Source: Calliphora vicina | Taxonomy: Eukaryota > Arthropoda > Insecta > Diptera > Calliphoridae | DNA length: 64,000 bases | Direction of reading: 5' to 3' | NCBI RefSeq assembly: GCF_958450345.1 | Contig: NC_088780.1 | Span: 26,373,667-26,437,666 of the forward strand | Shown here: one piece after another, positions 1-14,692 of the stretch | Numbering within the stretch: the first letter of the stretch is position 1 | How the letters are laid out: the number at the start of each line of letters is the position of its first letter | Notes under the pieces: model-generated | The model's input: the letters and a program-made list of their open reading frames with translations, nothing else | What the model was told of the DNA's origin: nothing | The model's database searches: none | Translations under genes and position numbers: made by a program

Positions 1-633
1 AGTTGCATCTTACTACTGCACATTTGATGATTTGGTAGGTTATTTTAAGGTCGAATTTGCTATGGGTTATTCCCTTCATTGTTATACCCTACATCACCAT
101 AGTGGGGAACTGAACTCGCACTACCAAAATTACGAAAAGTACCCATCGGTCAACAGTTTTCCATAGCTGCCATATAAGGACCACTCTCGTTTCATTAATG
201 CGAATAAATCTTTGAAATATGTTAGTACACAAAGAAAATTCACCTATTTTACGTCGATCGGTCCATAATTAGTTATAGCTCCCTCACAAATTTTACAAGA
301 AAACTATTGGTAATTATATATTCGGTGTAGGGTATCACATGGTATTTTTACTTGCTTTTATTACATCTGATTTGCTTTTGTTTGTGTTACTTATCTACTG
401 TGCATCCGCAGTGAAACAATAATAAAATTATGTAACATGTAACCAAACAAAAACGTAACTTAATAAACAAAAATACACTGAAATGCTAATAAAAAGTTGC
501 AATTTTAGTTTTCTGATTTTACGAAAGATCAGATACAAACATAAGATCGCATTGAGAACATCTGCAAGAATATCAATCGGAAAATTTGATTTCTACAACT
601 AAATAAATCAGGACTAAATATTTGTTAAAAACA
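1..633. repeat. UGT-1 upstream region with a mini-me-like fragment
   Basis: Positions about 77-340 contain rearranged pieces of mini-me-like subfamily A in minus orientation (TTATACCCTACATCACCAT, TCGATCGGTCCATAATTAG and a GGTGTAGGGTAT end). The remaining bases up to the UGT-1 start are AT-rich promoter and 5' leader with no element I recognise. Confidence 0.6.
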
Positions 634-2440
634 ATGAAATTATCAATAACACAGACGTTGCTGTTGAGTTTATTATTTATTTTAAGTTTTACTATACAAA
701 ATGTAGAAAGTGCTAAAATTTTAGCAGTTTTTCCATTTCCCGGTCCCTCACAATATATTTTAGTGCAACCGTATTTAAAAGCTTTAGCTGCCAAAGGTCA
801 TGAGGTGACCGTGATCAATGCGTTTCCTCAAAAGCAACCGATTGCTAACTATCGAGATGTGCTGGTAATGGAAGTGCATGAGAATTATGCGGGTAAATAT
901 TAATTGAAATTTGTATTACACTGACAAACAGACAGATAGCTTTAATAAATTTAAATTGACTGAACAATTGTTTCATTTAGAATTTGATAATTTTGAGTTA
1001 AACTAATAATAAAAACGAAAAATCGTGAACATATAATAGAAAAAGACAAACAAATATTATAAATTTAAATTATTATTTGCATTGTTTTATTAAAATCATA
1101 ATACTCGACTAAAAATCATTAATTATTTTCTTCAAGAGTTGATTGAACAAGGCAAGATTAAGCGCAACAAATGGGATGCGATGACATTTTTGGCTGGATT
1201 TTTTCTAAATCTTACAGAAACTGTCATAAAAAATCCCGGAGTACAGAAACTACTAAACACTGAAAAATTCGATCTTATTATATTAGAAGTTCTTCACACA
1301 GATGCTTGGTATGCATTTGGCAGACATTTTAAAGCACCTATGATTGGGATCTCCTCTTTCGGCATAGATCCTGTTATTGATGAGTTAATGGGCAACATGT
1401 CGCCACTTTCATATTCACCTTTAATAACAGCTGGCTTAACGGAACGCATGACATATCTGGAACGTTTAAAAAATGTAATTTTATCATTCATGGAATTGAT
1501 ACATGTAAGAGTTCGTCTCATACCTGCACAAAAGAAACTTATTAAAACCTATCTGCCTCACATTAAAGATGATATATGGGATTTGAGCACAAATTTCTCC
1601 ATAATGTTGCTGAATAATCATTTTAGCTTGAGCTTTCCACGACCATATGTACCCAGTATGGTGGAAGTGGGAGGTTTTCAAATACATTACAAACCCAAGC
1701 CTTTGCCCCAAGACATTATGAAATTCCTGAATTCCTCCTCGGAAGATGTCATATACTTGTCCATGGGATCTAATGTGAAATCAAAGGATTTTCCTCCAGA
1801 GAAACTGAAAATGCTAACTGAGGTTTTCGGCTCATTGCCTTACAAAATTTTGTGGAAATTTGAAAACCCTACTTTACCGGGGAAACCAAAGAACGTCTTT
1901 ATTAATTCCTGGTTTCCTCAACCCGATGTGCTGGCTCATCCTCGTGTTAAACTTTTCATTTCACATGGCGGCCTGCTGAGCACCTCTGAGTCGGTATACC
2001 ATGGTAAACCCATGTTGGGTCTACCCGTGTTCTACGATCAACAAATGAATATCAAAAAAGGCATACAATCAGGTTTTGCTTTGGGTCTCAATTTTCATAC
2101 ACTTCCCCGTGAAGAGTTTAAGTCTAGCATTTTGGAAATGATGAATAATCAAAAATATATTAATAATGCTAAAACTATATCGAACATTTATCACGATCAA
2201 CCTATGAAACCATTGGATTTGGCCATCTATTGGACGGAATATGTTTTGAGGCATAAAGGTGCAGTACATTTGAAAAATCCTGCTCAATCCATGAATTTTA
2301 TACAAAAACACAGCATAGATACGGTGGGAGTTTTAGTTGCTGCATTTATATTGTGTATTACAATAGTGATTATTGCTGTATGGAAAGTATTTAAATTTGT
2401 GTTAGGGAAGAAGTCGATAAAGAAAGTGAAAGTTAATTGA
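634..2440 (+). CDS. UGT-1: UDP-glycosyltransferase, two exons
   Basis: Exons 634-892 and 1137-2440 (intron 893-1136, GT...AG, phase 1) give 520 residues, the usual UGT length. The first ATG, in an AACAATG context, starts a signal peptide that probably ends at VES|AKI (about residue 26). Family role: transfer of sugar from a UDP-sugar to small lipophilic molecules in the ER lumen. Residues 27-86 begin the acceptor domain. The C-terminal half has SMGS, W-F-P-Q (345-348), a complete UGT signature from F361 (SHGG, H363) to D387-Q388, and the DQP/WxEYVLRHKGA region. A membrane segment spans about 482-507, and the tail ends KKVKVN, a K-x-K-x-x ER-retrieval form. At the usual catalytic His position there is Gln (Q40 in PGPSQY), and the partner Asp aligns with Glu137. 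It is clearly diverged from UGT-2/3/4. AATAAA occurs at 2449 and 2665. The exon structure comes from reading splice signals. Confidence 0.93.
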
Positions 2441-5400
2441 ATGAACTTAATAAAACTTAACAATATGGAAAAGTGCGTTTTTATACGCACTTTGAAAAAC
2501 CAATTAATAAGTTAAAAGTTTACGGGTTATTCTTTGGTTTATGACCACTGTGATATTTTGATTTTATTTTCCAGCTGGGTTTTTTTCAGCCTATTGGGGT
2601 TCATATCAGAATGTCTGCTTCTTTTGACAGTAATAATACAAACTGTGTTGATTCATTAGATTTTAATAAAGTATTTTTTTTATGGATAACTTAACAAAAT
2701 GTTGTCGTTTTAAATGTTGGTTTCTGAGACTTTAAATATTAAAATAAGTGAAGGAATGTATGTATATTTAAATGACTTTAACATTAAAATTAATAAAATC
2801 TAAAAAAATACTAAAATTTTTTAAAAAAAATTAATTTGTTTATAATAACTTGTATAAACAAGTGTATCGCGACGTATGATTAATATTAATTATGAGTTGA
2901 TTTACTAAATTATATATAATGTCTGGAAATTTAAAGGGATTTCAACAATTTAAAGGTATAAATACAATTTAGTTTTTTATAAAATACAATATTTTTTTTC
3001 GTAGAAAACTTTCAAAATGAATTTCACAATATGGGTCTATGACTTAAAAATGAGAATTTTTTTTTTAAAATTTTTAGCTTTCTGGCAACATATATTCCGA
3101 GTTAAAAGAACTGTTCATCTGTTGAGTCCAAGGATAAATCAAGCCAATATCGGATACTCCGTTCCAAAGTAAAGCGTTTTCTAGAAAAAAAAATATTCGG
3201 ACAGGGCAAGTTCTGGACTATAAAGCGGGTGAGGTAAAGCTTCCCAAACACTTTTTTCTAAATAGTTTGAACAGGCACACAGAGGGATGGCTTCATACAT
3301 GTTTGTGAAAAAATTATAAGGAGTGGTCGTAGAGCATTGAAATTTGGCACCGAGATTTATATGGACTAAATTAAGAAAAAACTTTAATTTTATCAAAATG
3401 CTCTAAGCCCAATGCGCACTGCTCATACAATCCAAATCGATTTTTTCTCATAAAATTGTTGATATACAAGAAAAAGTCCAGAAATTTGGTACATATATAT
3501 TTTGAAACAAAAAACTATGCATGCCGAGTTTCAATAACATCGGTCGCGCCCATCGCCCACGAAACCCATACATAGATAAGAATTTTTTTGATATTTCGTT
3601 TATTATCGGCAAAAATTGTTAAGTTTTCATCCTGTTCCGAAAACTTCTGAGAACTAATTTTTTTTTAATCGAAACAAGACACTTTCACGTTTCATTTTAT
3701 TAAAACAACAGATTGGGGGAAAGTAGGGCTACATTATTTTTTTCCATGGAAAAACAAAAATAAAATAATTTTTAGAGGCTTATAGATATGGCCATATCTT
3801 CTTAACGGTTTATGATATTTTTGTATTTATGGAGAAATGCTATATTTTTCAAATATGTTAAAGGTAAATTATATTATCAGGAAAATTATGCATATATAAA
3901 CCACCGACTTTCGTGAAAATATAAGTAAACCACTGACCTGCGTGAAAATATAAGTCAATTTTAGCTTAACACCCTTGCATGGACTTTACTTCAATTTTGT
4001 AAAAATAAAATACAATTTTTTCTAAAAACTATAAATGCACATTTCATCTTTAAACATTTCTCTACAAAACTGAATCATTTGATTTTTGAAATTGAGTGGT
4101 CGAAAAATAGGGTTTTTGACACAAAAATCCCTCTGTGAGGCATTGCGAAATGTGACCGAACGTTTTCATGCTGTAATATTACGGATTCATGTCTGGCCGC
4201 ATATTCTAGGCCATTTTTGGCAAACGCTCGCTACATTTTTTCATAGCAAATAATTTGGTGCAAAAATGATTTTCTTTTATAGCGTTCAAACATAATTTCG
4301 GTAATGCAAAATCGTCTTTCAAGTTTTATCGACTGCAATTCGTATGGTACCCAATTTGCCTGCTATTGGATGAATACTGCTGCTCGCAGTTAACAACCTT
4401 CAAAAGTTTTTTGGCTGGACTGTGTGATCTTTGGCTTAAAAACAAAAAACCGAGCATACACCCAAATTATATAGAAAAACATAGACAAATATTTTTGATC
4501 AAAATTTTTTTAGAAAATTTAGAAATAATTTTAATAAAACTCCTAAATCGTTAAGAAAAAATATGACCAACATTTAACATTCATTAATGAAATTCAAAAA
4601 AAATCGAAAAAATTTTCTATTTATAATAAGTTGTATTAACAAGTATACAATGGCGTATGATTGATATTAATTATGACTTGTTTTTCTAAATTAGCTATAA
4701 TTTCTGTAAATTTTTGGGGATTTCAACTTTAAACATATATTTTTTTTAAACAGAATATAACCTTATATAAAAAACTACAGTGTGAATACCCTAAAGTCAT
4801 GAAGTCGTATGTGAGTAACCCTCAAAAGTGAGTGTTCTATTACAAATTTGAGTCAGCTGAAAAAAGAAAACAACATTTTTAATTTTTTTTTTTAAATTTT
4901 TATTTCAAAATTCTTAAATTAATTTTTAATTTTTAGTGAAAAAAAATGTATGCAAATTTTTTTTTTATTTTACTTTTTTTTTAAATTTATTAGTTAAAAA
5001 TTTTATTATAAAAAAAAAAAAATTTTGTGAAAAAAATTCGGGTTAAAAATAATACTACCGATTTTGAGCCATTGTAGGTCCGACTTATTATGGCGTTATG
5101 TACGTCGTTACTTGATGATGAGTTTTTTCCTTTCGACTTAGATTTACACTGTTTAGTTATGACATAACTATAAACACAGCATAAAAAGTCTTATTATTTT
5201 CGAACTATTTTCTTTGAAGCATAACAACAAATTTTTAAAACTATTGTAAAACTTTATTACTTTATGACAATATGGCTTGCTAGCACACCGTGGGAATACT
5301 CCAAATATTTAAAAGTATAGCAGTTACTTAAGTACACAAATTTATATGTAAACTAGATGAATACACTCTCCTGTCAAATATCCAACTCAGTTATCAACAA
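2441..5400. other. UGT-1/UGT-2 intergenic region, left part
   Basis: After the UGT-1 poly(A) signals the stretch is AT-rich and has no credible gene. It contains two imperfect direct copies of about 130 bp (2821-2945 and 4598-4728, sharing GTATGATTGATATTAATTATGA-like sequence) flanking about 1.65 kb, which includes the mariner remnant at 3095-3290. Confidence 0.5.
3095..3290 (-). pseudogene. Mariner transposase C-terminal remnant
   Basis: On the minus strand the translation reads NYLEKSVWEALPHPLYSP, then ELALSEY. This corresponds to the mariner WEVLPHPPYSPDLAPSDY block that holds the last catalytic residue; the usual Asp is Glu here. After a frame break it continues as YWLDLSLDSTDEQFF, the mariner C-terminus. 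No terminal repeats were found. It is dead. Confidence 0.75.
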
Positions 5401-5401
5401 G

Positions 5402-6114
5402 TAAAAAAGTATGGTCGGTCAAGCACGACGTAAAGTAAATGTTTTTCCAAAAACATTTTTCTTCTAAAATATCAATAATTTATATTTGTGACTGATTTTC
5501 GGAAGTGGGCCTTATATGGGAGCTATGACTAATTATGAACCGATCACCATGAAATTAGGTCGTGTGATTTATGTCTATATGAAAGTTGTTAGTGTTGAAT
5601 TTTGTGTGTATACCAACACTTTTAAGAGATTTATTCACGTTAAAGTGATTTTCGGAAGCGGGTCTATATGGGAGCTATGATTAGTTATGGACCGATCGTA
5701 ACAAAATTTGGTGACATGAATTTCGTATATATAAAACTTATTTGGAGTGAAATTTGTGTAGATACCTATATAAATTAAATATTTATGACCGATAAAGTCC
5801 AATTTTGGGAGGACATTTGTATGGAGGCTAGGTGAAATAACGGCCCGATGTAAGCCATTGTCAATAGGCATGGTTCTTGGGCCGAAACAATTATATGTAA
5901 CAAATTTTATCGAAATATCTTCAAAATTGCGACCTGTATTTGGCGCACAAGGTTTACATGGACAGACGGACAGACAGACATCGTTTAATCGACTCAGTTT
6001 TTTGATTCTAAGTTGATCGGTATACTTTAAGGTGGGTGTTAGATTAATATTTTTGGGCGTTACAAACATCTGCACAAACGCATTATAACCTCCCCACTAT
6101 GGTGGTGTAGGGTA
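5402..6114 (+). repeat. Mini-me-like element, subfamily A, copy 1
   Basis: It starts with a GGTCGGTCAAG... head and has an AT-rich body with repeated GGAGCTATGA-type phrases. It ends with the GTCY proto-microsatellite (GGACAGACGGACAGACAGAC), the core ATCGTTTAATCGACTCAG, a TATACTTT stretch and GGTGGTGTAGGGTA. No coding capacity. Mini-me elements are non-coding dipteran repeats with GTCY and TA runs flanking a conserved core; assignment rests on that layout. Confidence 0.8.
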
Positions 6115-6228
6115 AATCACGCGTTCGTGGGATTATTTTAAGTAATTTTTGTGTTTGAGTTTTTCTTCTAATTTCCGCTCTATGTGGAAAAGTGTAGACG
6201 TAGACATATGATTAATATTAACAAGAAA

Positions 6229-6980
6229 GAAAGTATGGTCGGTCAAGCCCGACCATATACCACATACCCTACACTAAGTAAAAGAGCAAAAACATTTTTC
6301 TTTTAAAATTTCAATAATTTATATTTTTGAGTGATTTTCGGAAGTGAGCCTTATATGGGGGCTATGACCAATTATGGACCGATCACCATGAAATTAGGTA
6401 GTGTGATTTATGTCTATATGAAAGTTTACTATGTTGAAGTTTGTGAGTATACAAATATTTTTAAGCGATTTATGCACATTAAAGTGATTTTCGGAAGCGG
6501 GTCTATATGGGAGCTATGACTAATTATGGACCGATCGTAACAATATTTGGTGATATGAATTTTGTATATATAAAACTTATTTTGAGCGGAGTTTGTGGAG
6601 ATACATTTATAAATTAAACATTTATGACCGATAATGTCCAATTTCGGAAGGACATTTGTATGGGGGCTAGGTGAAATAATGGACGGATTTTAACCAGTTT
6701 CAACAGGCTTGGTACTTGTGCCGAAAGAATAATATGTACCAAATTTGATCGAAATATCTTCAAAATAGCGACCTGTACTCTGCGCACAAGGTTTACATGG
6801 ACAGCCAGCCAGCACGCCAACCAGACGGACGGACGGACATCGTTTAATCGACTCAGAAAGTGAGTCTAAGTCGATCGGTATACTTTAAGGTGGGTGTTAG
6901 ACTAATATTTTTGGGCGTTACAGACATCTGCACAAACGCATTATACCCTCCCCACTATGGTGGTGTAGGGTATAATTATA
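6229..6980 (+). repeat. Mini-me-like element, subfamily A, copy 2
   Basis: This is a near-complete copy of the element just upstream, in the same orientation and about 115 bp away. The head AAGTATGGTCGGTCAAGCCC contains the hairpin ATGGTCGG/CCGACCAT. The tail has CAGACGGACGGACGGACATC, the TTTAATCGACTCAG core, and ACTATGGTGGTGTAGGGTAT. The bases from here to the UGT-2 start (6980-7469) hold the UGT-2 promoter region and nothing else I recognise. Confidence 0.82.
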
Positions 6981-7469
6981 GATTCAAGTACTAAAGATTC
7001 TATAATTTCACGAGTTTACAAGATTTTTTTTAGAAAATTTGAAAAATAATTTAATTGAAAACTTTAAATCTAAAAATTTGAACATGTCTAGGTATCAGGC
7101 ACCAGTAAACTTCACTGCTTGATTCATTTAAGCATTAATCTGAAGATACGTTTTATCAATTGGGATAATTTAGCTCGAACTGTGGCCACTAAATTTATTC
7201 AAAATATAAAGTTATAAAAATTTACACTCTTAGGAATCTTAATTTTCACAAGAATGTTAAGGTTTTTACCATTGCCTAATACAAACATGTAGCGCAAGAG
7301 TTTAGCTAACATTTCATAACACTTAAAAATTTGTATATCTTCAGATAAAGCATTTAATTATTATACTAATTAGTGTTGTGGTTTGCTGGCTTATCAAGAA
7401 AACAAACATCTTTAGTTCACACAAAACTTTCCTCTCTAATATTCTTAAAAAAAACATAGCGGAACTAAA

Positions 7470-9122
7470 ATGAAAAAAATTTTGGCATTTAGAATACTTA
7501 TATTTTGTGCAATACTTACTTTTCAAATATCCAACACAAATGGAGCAAAAATTTTGTCAGTTTTTGGTTTACCGGGACCTTCACAATATATAATGGCTTC
7601 AGCCTTATTAAAGGGCTTAGCGGAAAGGGGTCACGAGGTGACATCCATATCAACATTTCCTCAAAAGATGCCGGTTAAAAATTTTCGAGATATAGCGGTA
7701 ATGGAAAATTCCAAATTATTTGATGGTAGGTAAAAGAAACTTAATAAATTTTATTTATTTTTAAGAATTTTGATTTATATTTCAGCCTTAATGACAGATG
7801 TTGTGGGTGATAAAAAGGATAAAGGCTTTTTTAAGGAAATGCGTGAATTTGGTGAAACCGGTTATCAAATGGTTAGCAATGTCATGCAACATCCCGGAGT
7901 TAGGCACTTAATGAAGACTGAAAACTTTGACTTAATTATAGTAGAAACTATATTAAGTGAAGCTCTTTATGGTTTGGGTGAACATTTCAAAGCTCCCATG
8001 GTGGGTGTTTCAACCTTTGGTACAATTAACTTTGTAGACTATTTGGTAGGCAATACATCGCCCATGTGTTACGTACCCCACATTTCACTGCCATATGATA
8101 ATAAAATGACACTTAAGGAAAGAATATTTAATGTGATAACCACCATTATAGATGATTTACACTTTAATTATATAATGCTACCACCTCAGGAGAAACTGTA
8201 TAAGAAATATTTTCCCTCCGCTTCACTAACACTTGATGAGGCCCAAAGAAATTTTTCTTTGATACTGATTAATCAACATTTCACCTTGAGTTATCCTAGG
8301 CCTTATGTGCCCAACATGATTGAAGTGGGTGGTTTGCATATAAAACAAAAACCTGATGCTCTGCCTAAAGACCTAAAAGAATTTCTGGACAATGCTACTG
8401 AGGGTGCCATCTATTTCTCTATGGGTTCTAATCTAAAAAGTAAAGATTTACCGGCAGAAACGTTAAAGGTATTTTTGGATACATTTAGGGAACTTAAACT
8501 GAAAGTTCTATGGAAATTTGAAGCTGAAACTTTGCCCAATAAACCAGACAATGTCTACATAAAATCCTGGTATCCCCAACCCTCGGTATTGGCCCATTCC
8601 AATGTTAAGCTGTTCATATCACATGGTGGTTTCCTAAGTACAACAGAAACTATATTTCATGGTAAGCCGATTTTGGGCATACCCATATTTGGTGATCAAC
8701 CCATGAATGTTAAGAATGCTGTTAAATCTGGTTATGCTTTGTCTTTGAAATTGGATGAGATTACTAGGGAATCTTTTAAATCTACTATAATGGAACTTTT
8801 ATCTAATGATCGTTATACCAAGAGAGTGCAACAGCTGTCTAAACGATATAGAGATCAGCCACAAACACCTTTGGATACAGCTATTTACTGGATTGAATAT
8901 GTTTTGAGACATGAGGGTGCCCCACATATGCGCAATGCTGGTGTGGACTTAAACTATTTCCAGCAAAATAATATTGATGTAGTTGCTATTTTAGCAGGAG
9001 GCTTCCTGCTATTCATTATAGTTTTAGTAATTTTTATAGGGTTTGTGGTCAAATTATTGTGTGGCAAGAAGAGGACAAACAAAAGTTCTGATAAAAGTAG
9101 AAGCAAGAGAAAAAATAATTAA
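7470..9122 (+). CDS. UGT-2: UDP-glycosyltransferase, two exons
   Basis: Exons 7470-7725 and 7786-9122, with a 60-bp phase-1 intron (GTAGGT...TTCAG), encode 530 residues. The signal peptide probably ends near NTNG|AKIL (residue 25). The acceptor-domain start reads PGPSQY (Q39 at the catalytic-His position) followed by RGHEVTS. The second exon carries FDLIIVE (Glu139 where Asp is usual), SMGSN, SWYPQ (W347-Q350), SHGG (H365), GDQ (D389-Q390), IYWIEYVLRHEGA and a membrane segment at about 484-510. The tail is basic and ends KRKNN, again K-x-K-x-x. The 'AHPN' motif of its neighbours reads AHSN here. The C-terminal half is nearly the same as UGT-3, silent sites included, while the N-terminal half differs, so acceptor preference may have diverged. 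Two overlapping AATAAA signals lie at 9180-9189. Confidence 0.95.
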
Positions 9123-10106
9123 TTAAGTAAATTGGAAAAAATTATAAATGATGGGGATTGTTAATATTTTGAGATATTTAATAAATAAAGAAATTTTTTA
9201 AATTATTTTAAAACCTACACTGTGTTTGAGTGATTTTTGACATTTTCTCTGTACATATAGAAATAGAGTCTCCAAAAAATCGACAAAATTCAAAACAGCG
9301 ATTTCGGTTTTAAACAATTGAAAACTGATCGGTGTGGGTTATTATCGGTTTTATACTTGTTTCTTAAATATTATGCTATTATAGACTCACTCACTAGTCA
9401 TACAAAAATGATATAAAATACGTTGCTCATATGTTGAAAACTCGGTGATGAACTATCAATTGAAAATTTGTAAATATTTATCATTTGTAAATATTTATAA
9501 TTTTAAAAAACTATGGTCACTGTTAGTTAAGATTAAAATTGTTTTTTCCATAATTGAAATTTATTGAATTAATTATTTTGTAAAGGTTTTCAATAACCCC
9601 GCCCCTGATATGGATATTATGGACATAGTTGGAATTTTTCAAAACTTTTTTGGAAATTCTTACATTTTCAATGGACAAGTCTATACAACTTCAAAATTTC
9701 ATTAAAAAATATTCATAAATAAAAATTTAATTTCAATTTAAAAAGTTTGTATCTTTGCATAAACTCAATAAAAAGCGTTTTTGGTCATATTTTTCAAAAA
9801 AGTATTCCATGAAATTTTTAATTGTCAAAAGTTTTACATATATATTTTTGAAAAATGGTCAAAATCCCATTTGATATATAAAATGTTTACGTGGCAAATT
9901 AATTAATCCCAAAAATGGCTCAGTGGTTTGGAAACTTTTTTTTTTTTTTGGAAATAATCGGTGTCTCGAGAGCTGGTTGGAGCTAAGGTCTATTCTAGCT
10001 GATTTATGTTTGTTAAGTTTCCTACGCTAAAAGTTCTACAAAAAATATTTTTTTTTTAATTTTGCTGGATTTTGTATGGTTTTTTAGATATGGCAGGCCT
10101 ACGCAG
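9123..10106. repeat. UGT-2 3' flank with a fragment of the 47-50 kb hAT family
   Basis: Positions about 9585-9850 resemble 49500-49810 inside the large hAT-like element (shared: AATAACCCCGMCCCTGRTAT and CATAAATAAAAATTTAATTT). The rest is AT-rich with no gene. Confidence 0.55.
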
Positions 10107-10907
10107 CACAGTGGGAAACCCTAATTTAGTGGAATTAAATTCGTATCTTCTATACGCTTGTCCAAATTAATTTCATTTATATGGAAATATTGCAGGCAAG
10201 GAGGTAAGCTAATAAAATAATGCAACATGGGTACTGCTACTTCAGAAGAATGAGCGGGAGAGGCTGCTAAACTACACTACCTGTGAAGAAATTCTATACT
10301 ATTTTCAATTGTGAGAAATTATTTGAATATAATTTTATTTATTGCAAGTAACTATGCAAATCTATAGATTTCGGACATTTACCCTATTGCCGGCATAGGT
10401 CGAAATATTCATATAAAATTAGACTTTTTTTTAGTTTTATTAATAAGTTTATTTTTAAAAACGAATAACAATTATTAGTTATGAAATGATTTTATTTAAT
10501 TATTATAAATAAAGAGTAATTAAGCTTACTAACACTTGTTACAATTTTGTGAATTTTTATTATGAGATTTTTAAAATTTATTTAAATTAGTCGTCTTCAG
10601 AGTCTGATGAATCACTAGGAAGTAATGCATAAAACAAAAGTTGCCTAACATGTTTCGATAACGGTTCCACTTTTTTATTGCTTGCAGATGAAGTTCTTGA
10701 CAATGTGAATATAATACAGCGATAACACAAATATATTAATATTGACATAAAACGCTTTGCAAATGTTATATTTTTAATCTAAATAAAGCACTACCATATT
10801 TAAATGGAGTCATAATTTTATGTCAAATTTGGTATATGGGCATTTGTATTTATCAACTTGTAAGTAGTTAGAATTGCATAAATTTCATTCTTATATAATG
10901 TAATTAC

Positions 10908-11821
10908 CAGGGAAACCGGAAATATGCTCTAAAAAAAAGCGTTTTAGGCGCTTTAAATATGCAGTAAAAACTTTAAAATATGCTCTTAAAATTTAAAAAA
11001 TATGCTCTTAAAAAAACAAACTTTTACATAATTTTTAACCAAAAAAATTTACTTAAATTTTCAAATAAAAATCGTTGTCTATTGGATCTGATAACATTTT
11101 TATACATAGAAAATGTTCTTTCGACATCAACTGATGTTACAGGAGCAAATTTAAAAGACAATATTTCTTTAACACTTAGAACGGTTAAGTTTGAATTAGA
11201 ACTAAAATTTGATATTTAGATGGAGCTATTATTAAAATAGTGCTTATTTTATATTAAAACAAGTAAGAGAGCTATATTCGGCTGTGCCGAATCTTATATA
11301 CCCTTCACCTAATTATACTTCAAAATAAAAAATTTAAATATTTTTAGGTGAACAAAAATTTTTTTTCAGTTTTTTAATTTTTTGGAAAAAAAATTTTTTT
11401 TTTTAGGTGAACATTTTTTTGAGTTTTTTCATTTTTTGGATAAAAAAATTTTTCGAATTGTTATTTTAAATTTAAAAAAAAAAATTCTGTTTTTTTAATT
11501 TTTTTTTTTTTGGTGAAAAGCCATCTATTTTTCAATTTTGAATTTTAAACAAAGGAAGTAAAAACCTGTAACACAACAGCGAAAAATAAGTAAGACAAAA
11601 TTTGTTTTTGATAAACTCAAAATAAGCTATTAAACAGTAAAATATGCTCTAAAAACGCAAAATATGACATAAATATGCTCTTAAAACAAATATATGCAAA
11701 AATATGCACTAACAAATCGATGCCAAAATTCTTAAATAGTTCTGAAACGTGTAAATATCTTATCCATGTGCTCATTAGACTCACCAGAAAAAACATGCAT
11801 TTGCATATTTTGGTTTCCCTG
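10908..11821 (-). mobile_element. hAT-like element I, copy 1
   Basis: The TIR is CAGGGAAACC, with an 8-bp TSD GTAATTAC (10900-10907 and 11822-11829). The empty site is visible at 59281-59310 (ATGTAATTACCAATAACAC). Subterminal AAATATGC repeats occur at both ends. The minus strand encodes a fragment of the hAT C-terminal dimerisation domain (TSVDVERTFSMYK-like; part appears as broken sequence near 11050-11200). A mini-me-like head fragment (11262-11530) lies inside. Confidence 0.88.
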
Positions 11822-11859
11822 GTAATTACCAATAACACTTCTTATATACAATCTTAAAA

Positions 11860-13586
<1,727 letters not shown>

Positions 13587-13817
13587 GGAACAAATTTAGT
13601 ACGAGATTTTATATCGTCCCAACGATAATAATTTCTTAAAACAATTATATAAATTCACCTCCCACTTTTTCGCAGCTAAATTGTTCACCATATGTAGTCA
13701 ATAATGTAGCCTTGATATTGGTAAAAAAAAATTAGAACTACTAGTAACTGGCAACCTTCCGAAAATTCAAAAAGTAAAAAAAAAAAATTCTATAAGAATA
13801 TGGCCATTGGTTATCAC

Positions 13818-14692
13818 TAGGGGGCGGATTTTCATGCATTTATTATTGGAAAATATGCGCCTAAAATATGCTTCAAAAAAAATCAAAATATGACCTAAAA
13901 ATTTAAAAAATATGCACTTATATTTTGTGCAGAAACACAAAATAATTAACTGTGGATCGCGCAATGTCCGAAAAAAACACAACAGTGTTCTCAGCAGTTA
14001 TGACTCTTTAAATTATCGATACCAGAAACAAAATTATAATTGTTATTCGGAGCAAACGATGGATATATTAATTTAATTATAATATTTTTTTATGAATACC
14101 AAGAATATACCGAGGCGACAGAACACGACTAGTTCAGAACAGTCTCCTAGAACTGCAGGGAAATTAGTGTCATTACCGGCAATAGTGAATGTGAAGTTAC
14201 AAAATCTTATAAACCGAAACTGCAATAAAAACAAATATGAATGTTTTCGATACATTTAATGAATTGTTGATACTCAAAAAAAAAACTCTAGACTTTTTTG
14301 AAGCTAAACGTTTTGAACTTTTAATTTTCAATTGCTGATAGAGAAATGAGGAACCTAATGCCAGTTTTTTGGTATCGAAAGAAGTTAATCGATAACATTT
14401 AATACTATTTCTATAACAAATTCGACAAAAAAAACTTTTTGTCTGGCCAATATGTTGTCCATTGACGACAAAAAATTATATTTCTATTAAAATCTTGGAT
14501 AATATGCATATAAATATGAATTTTGAAGTAAAATATAACAAACAATGCAGTTTCAATAAAATATGCAAAAACATGCACAAAACAAATCGATGCCATTTTA
14601 CAGCAAACTGTGCGATTCGAATAGATAATTAGTCTACATTGTATTTGGACGTTAGAGAAAAAACATGCAATTGCATATAAATCCGCCCCCTA
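13818..14692. mobile_element. hAT-like element J
   Basis: TIR TAGGGGGCGGATTT, with an exact 8-bp TSD GTTATCAC (13810-13817 and 14693-14700). The empty site is present in T1 copy 2 (39239-39260, CATTGGTTATCACAAATAGC). AAATATGC-type subterminal repeats resemble those of element I. No transposase was recognised. Confidence 0.9.

Noticed and set aside
622..633. Upstream non-ATG start for UGT-1
   Set aside because: The codon at 622 is TTG; the first ATG at 634 has a good context and begins the signal peptide.
5635..6075. Minus-strand frame of 146 codons and relatives at 6.4, 18.3 and 57.8 kb
   Set aside because: All lie in copies of mini-me-like subfamily A; the frames share repeat sequence and are broken differently in each copy.
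11617..11857. Frames of 60-81 codons at the ends of hAT element I (also 17312-17557)
   Set aside because: They are translations of the subterminal AAATATGC repeats; only the C-terminal transposase fragment is credible.
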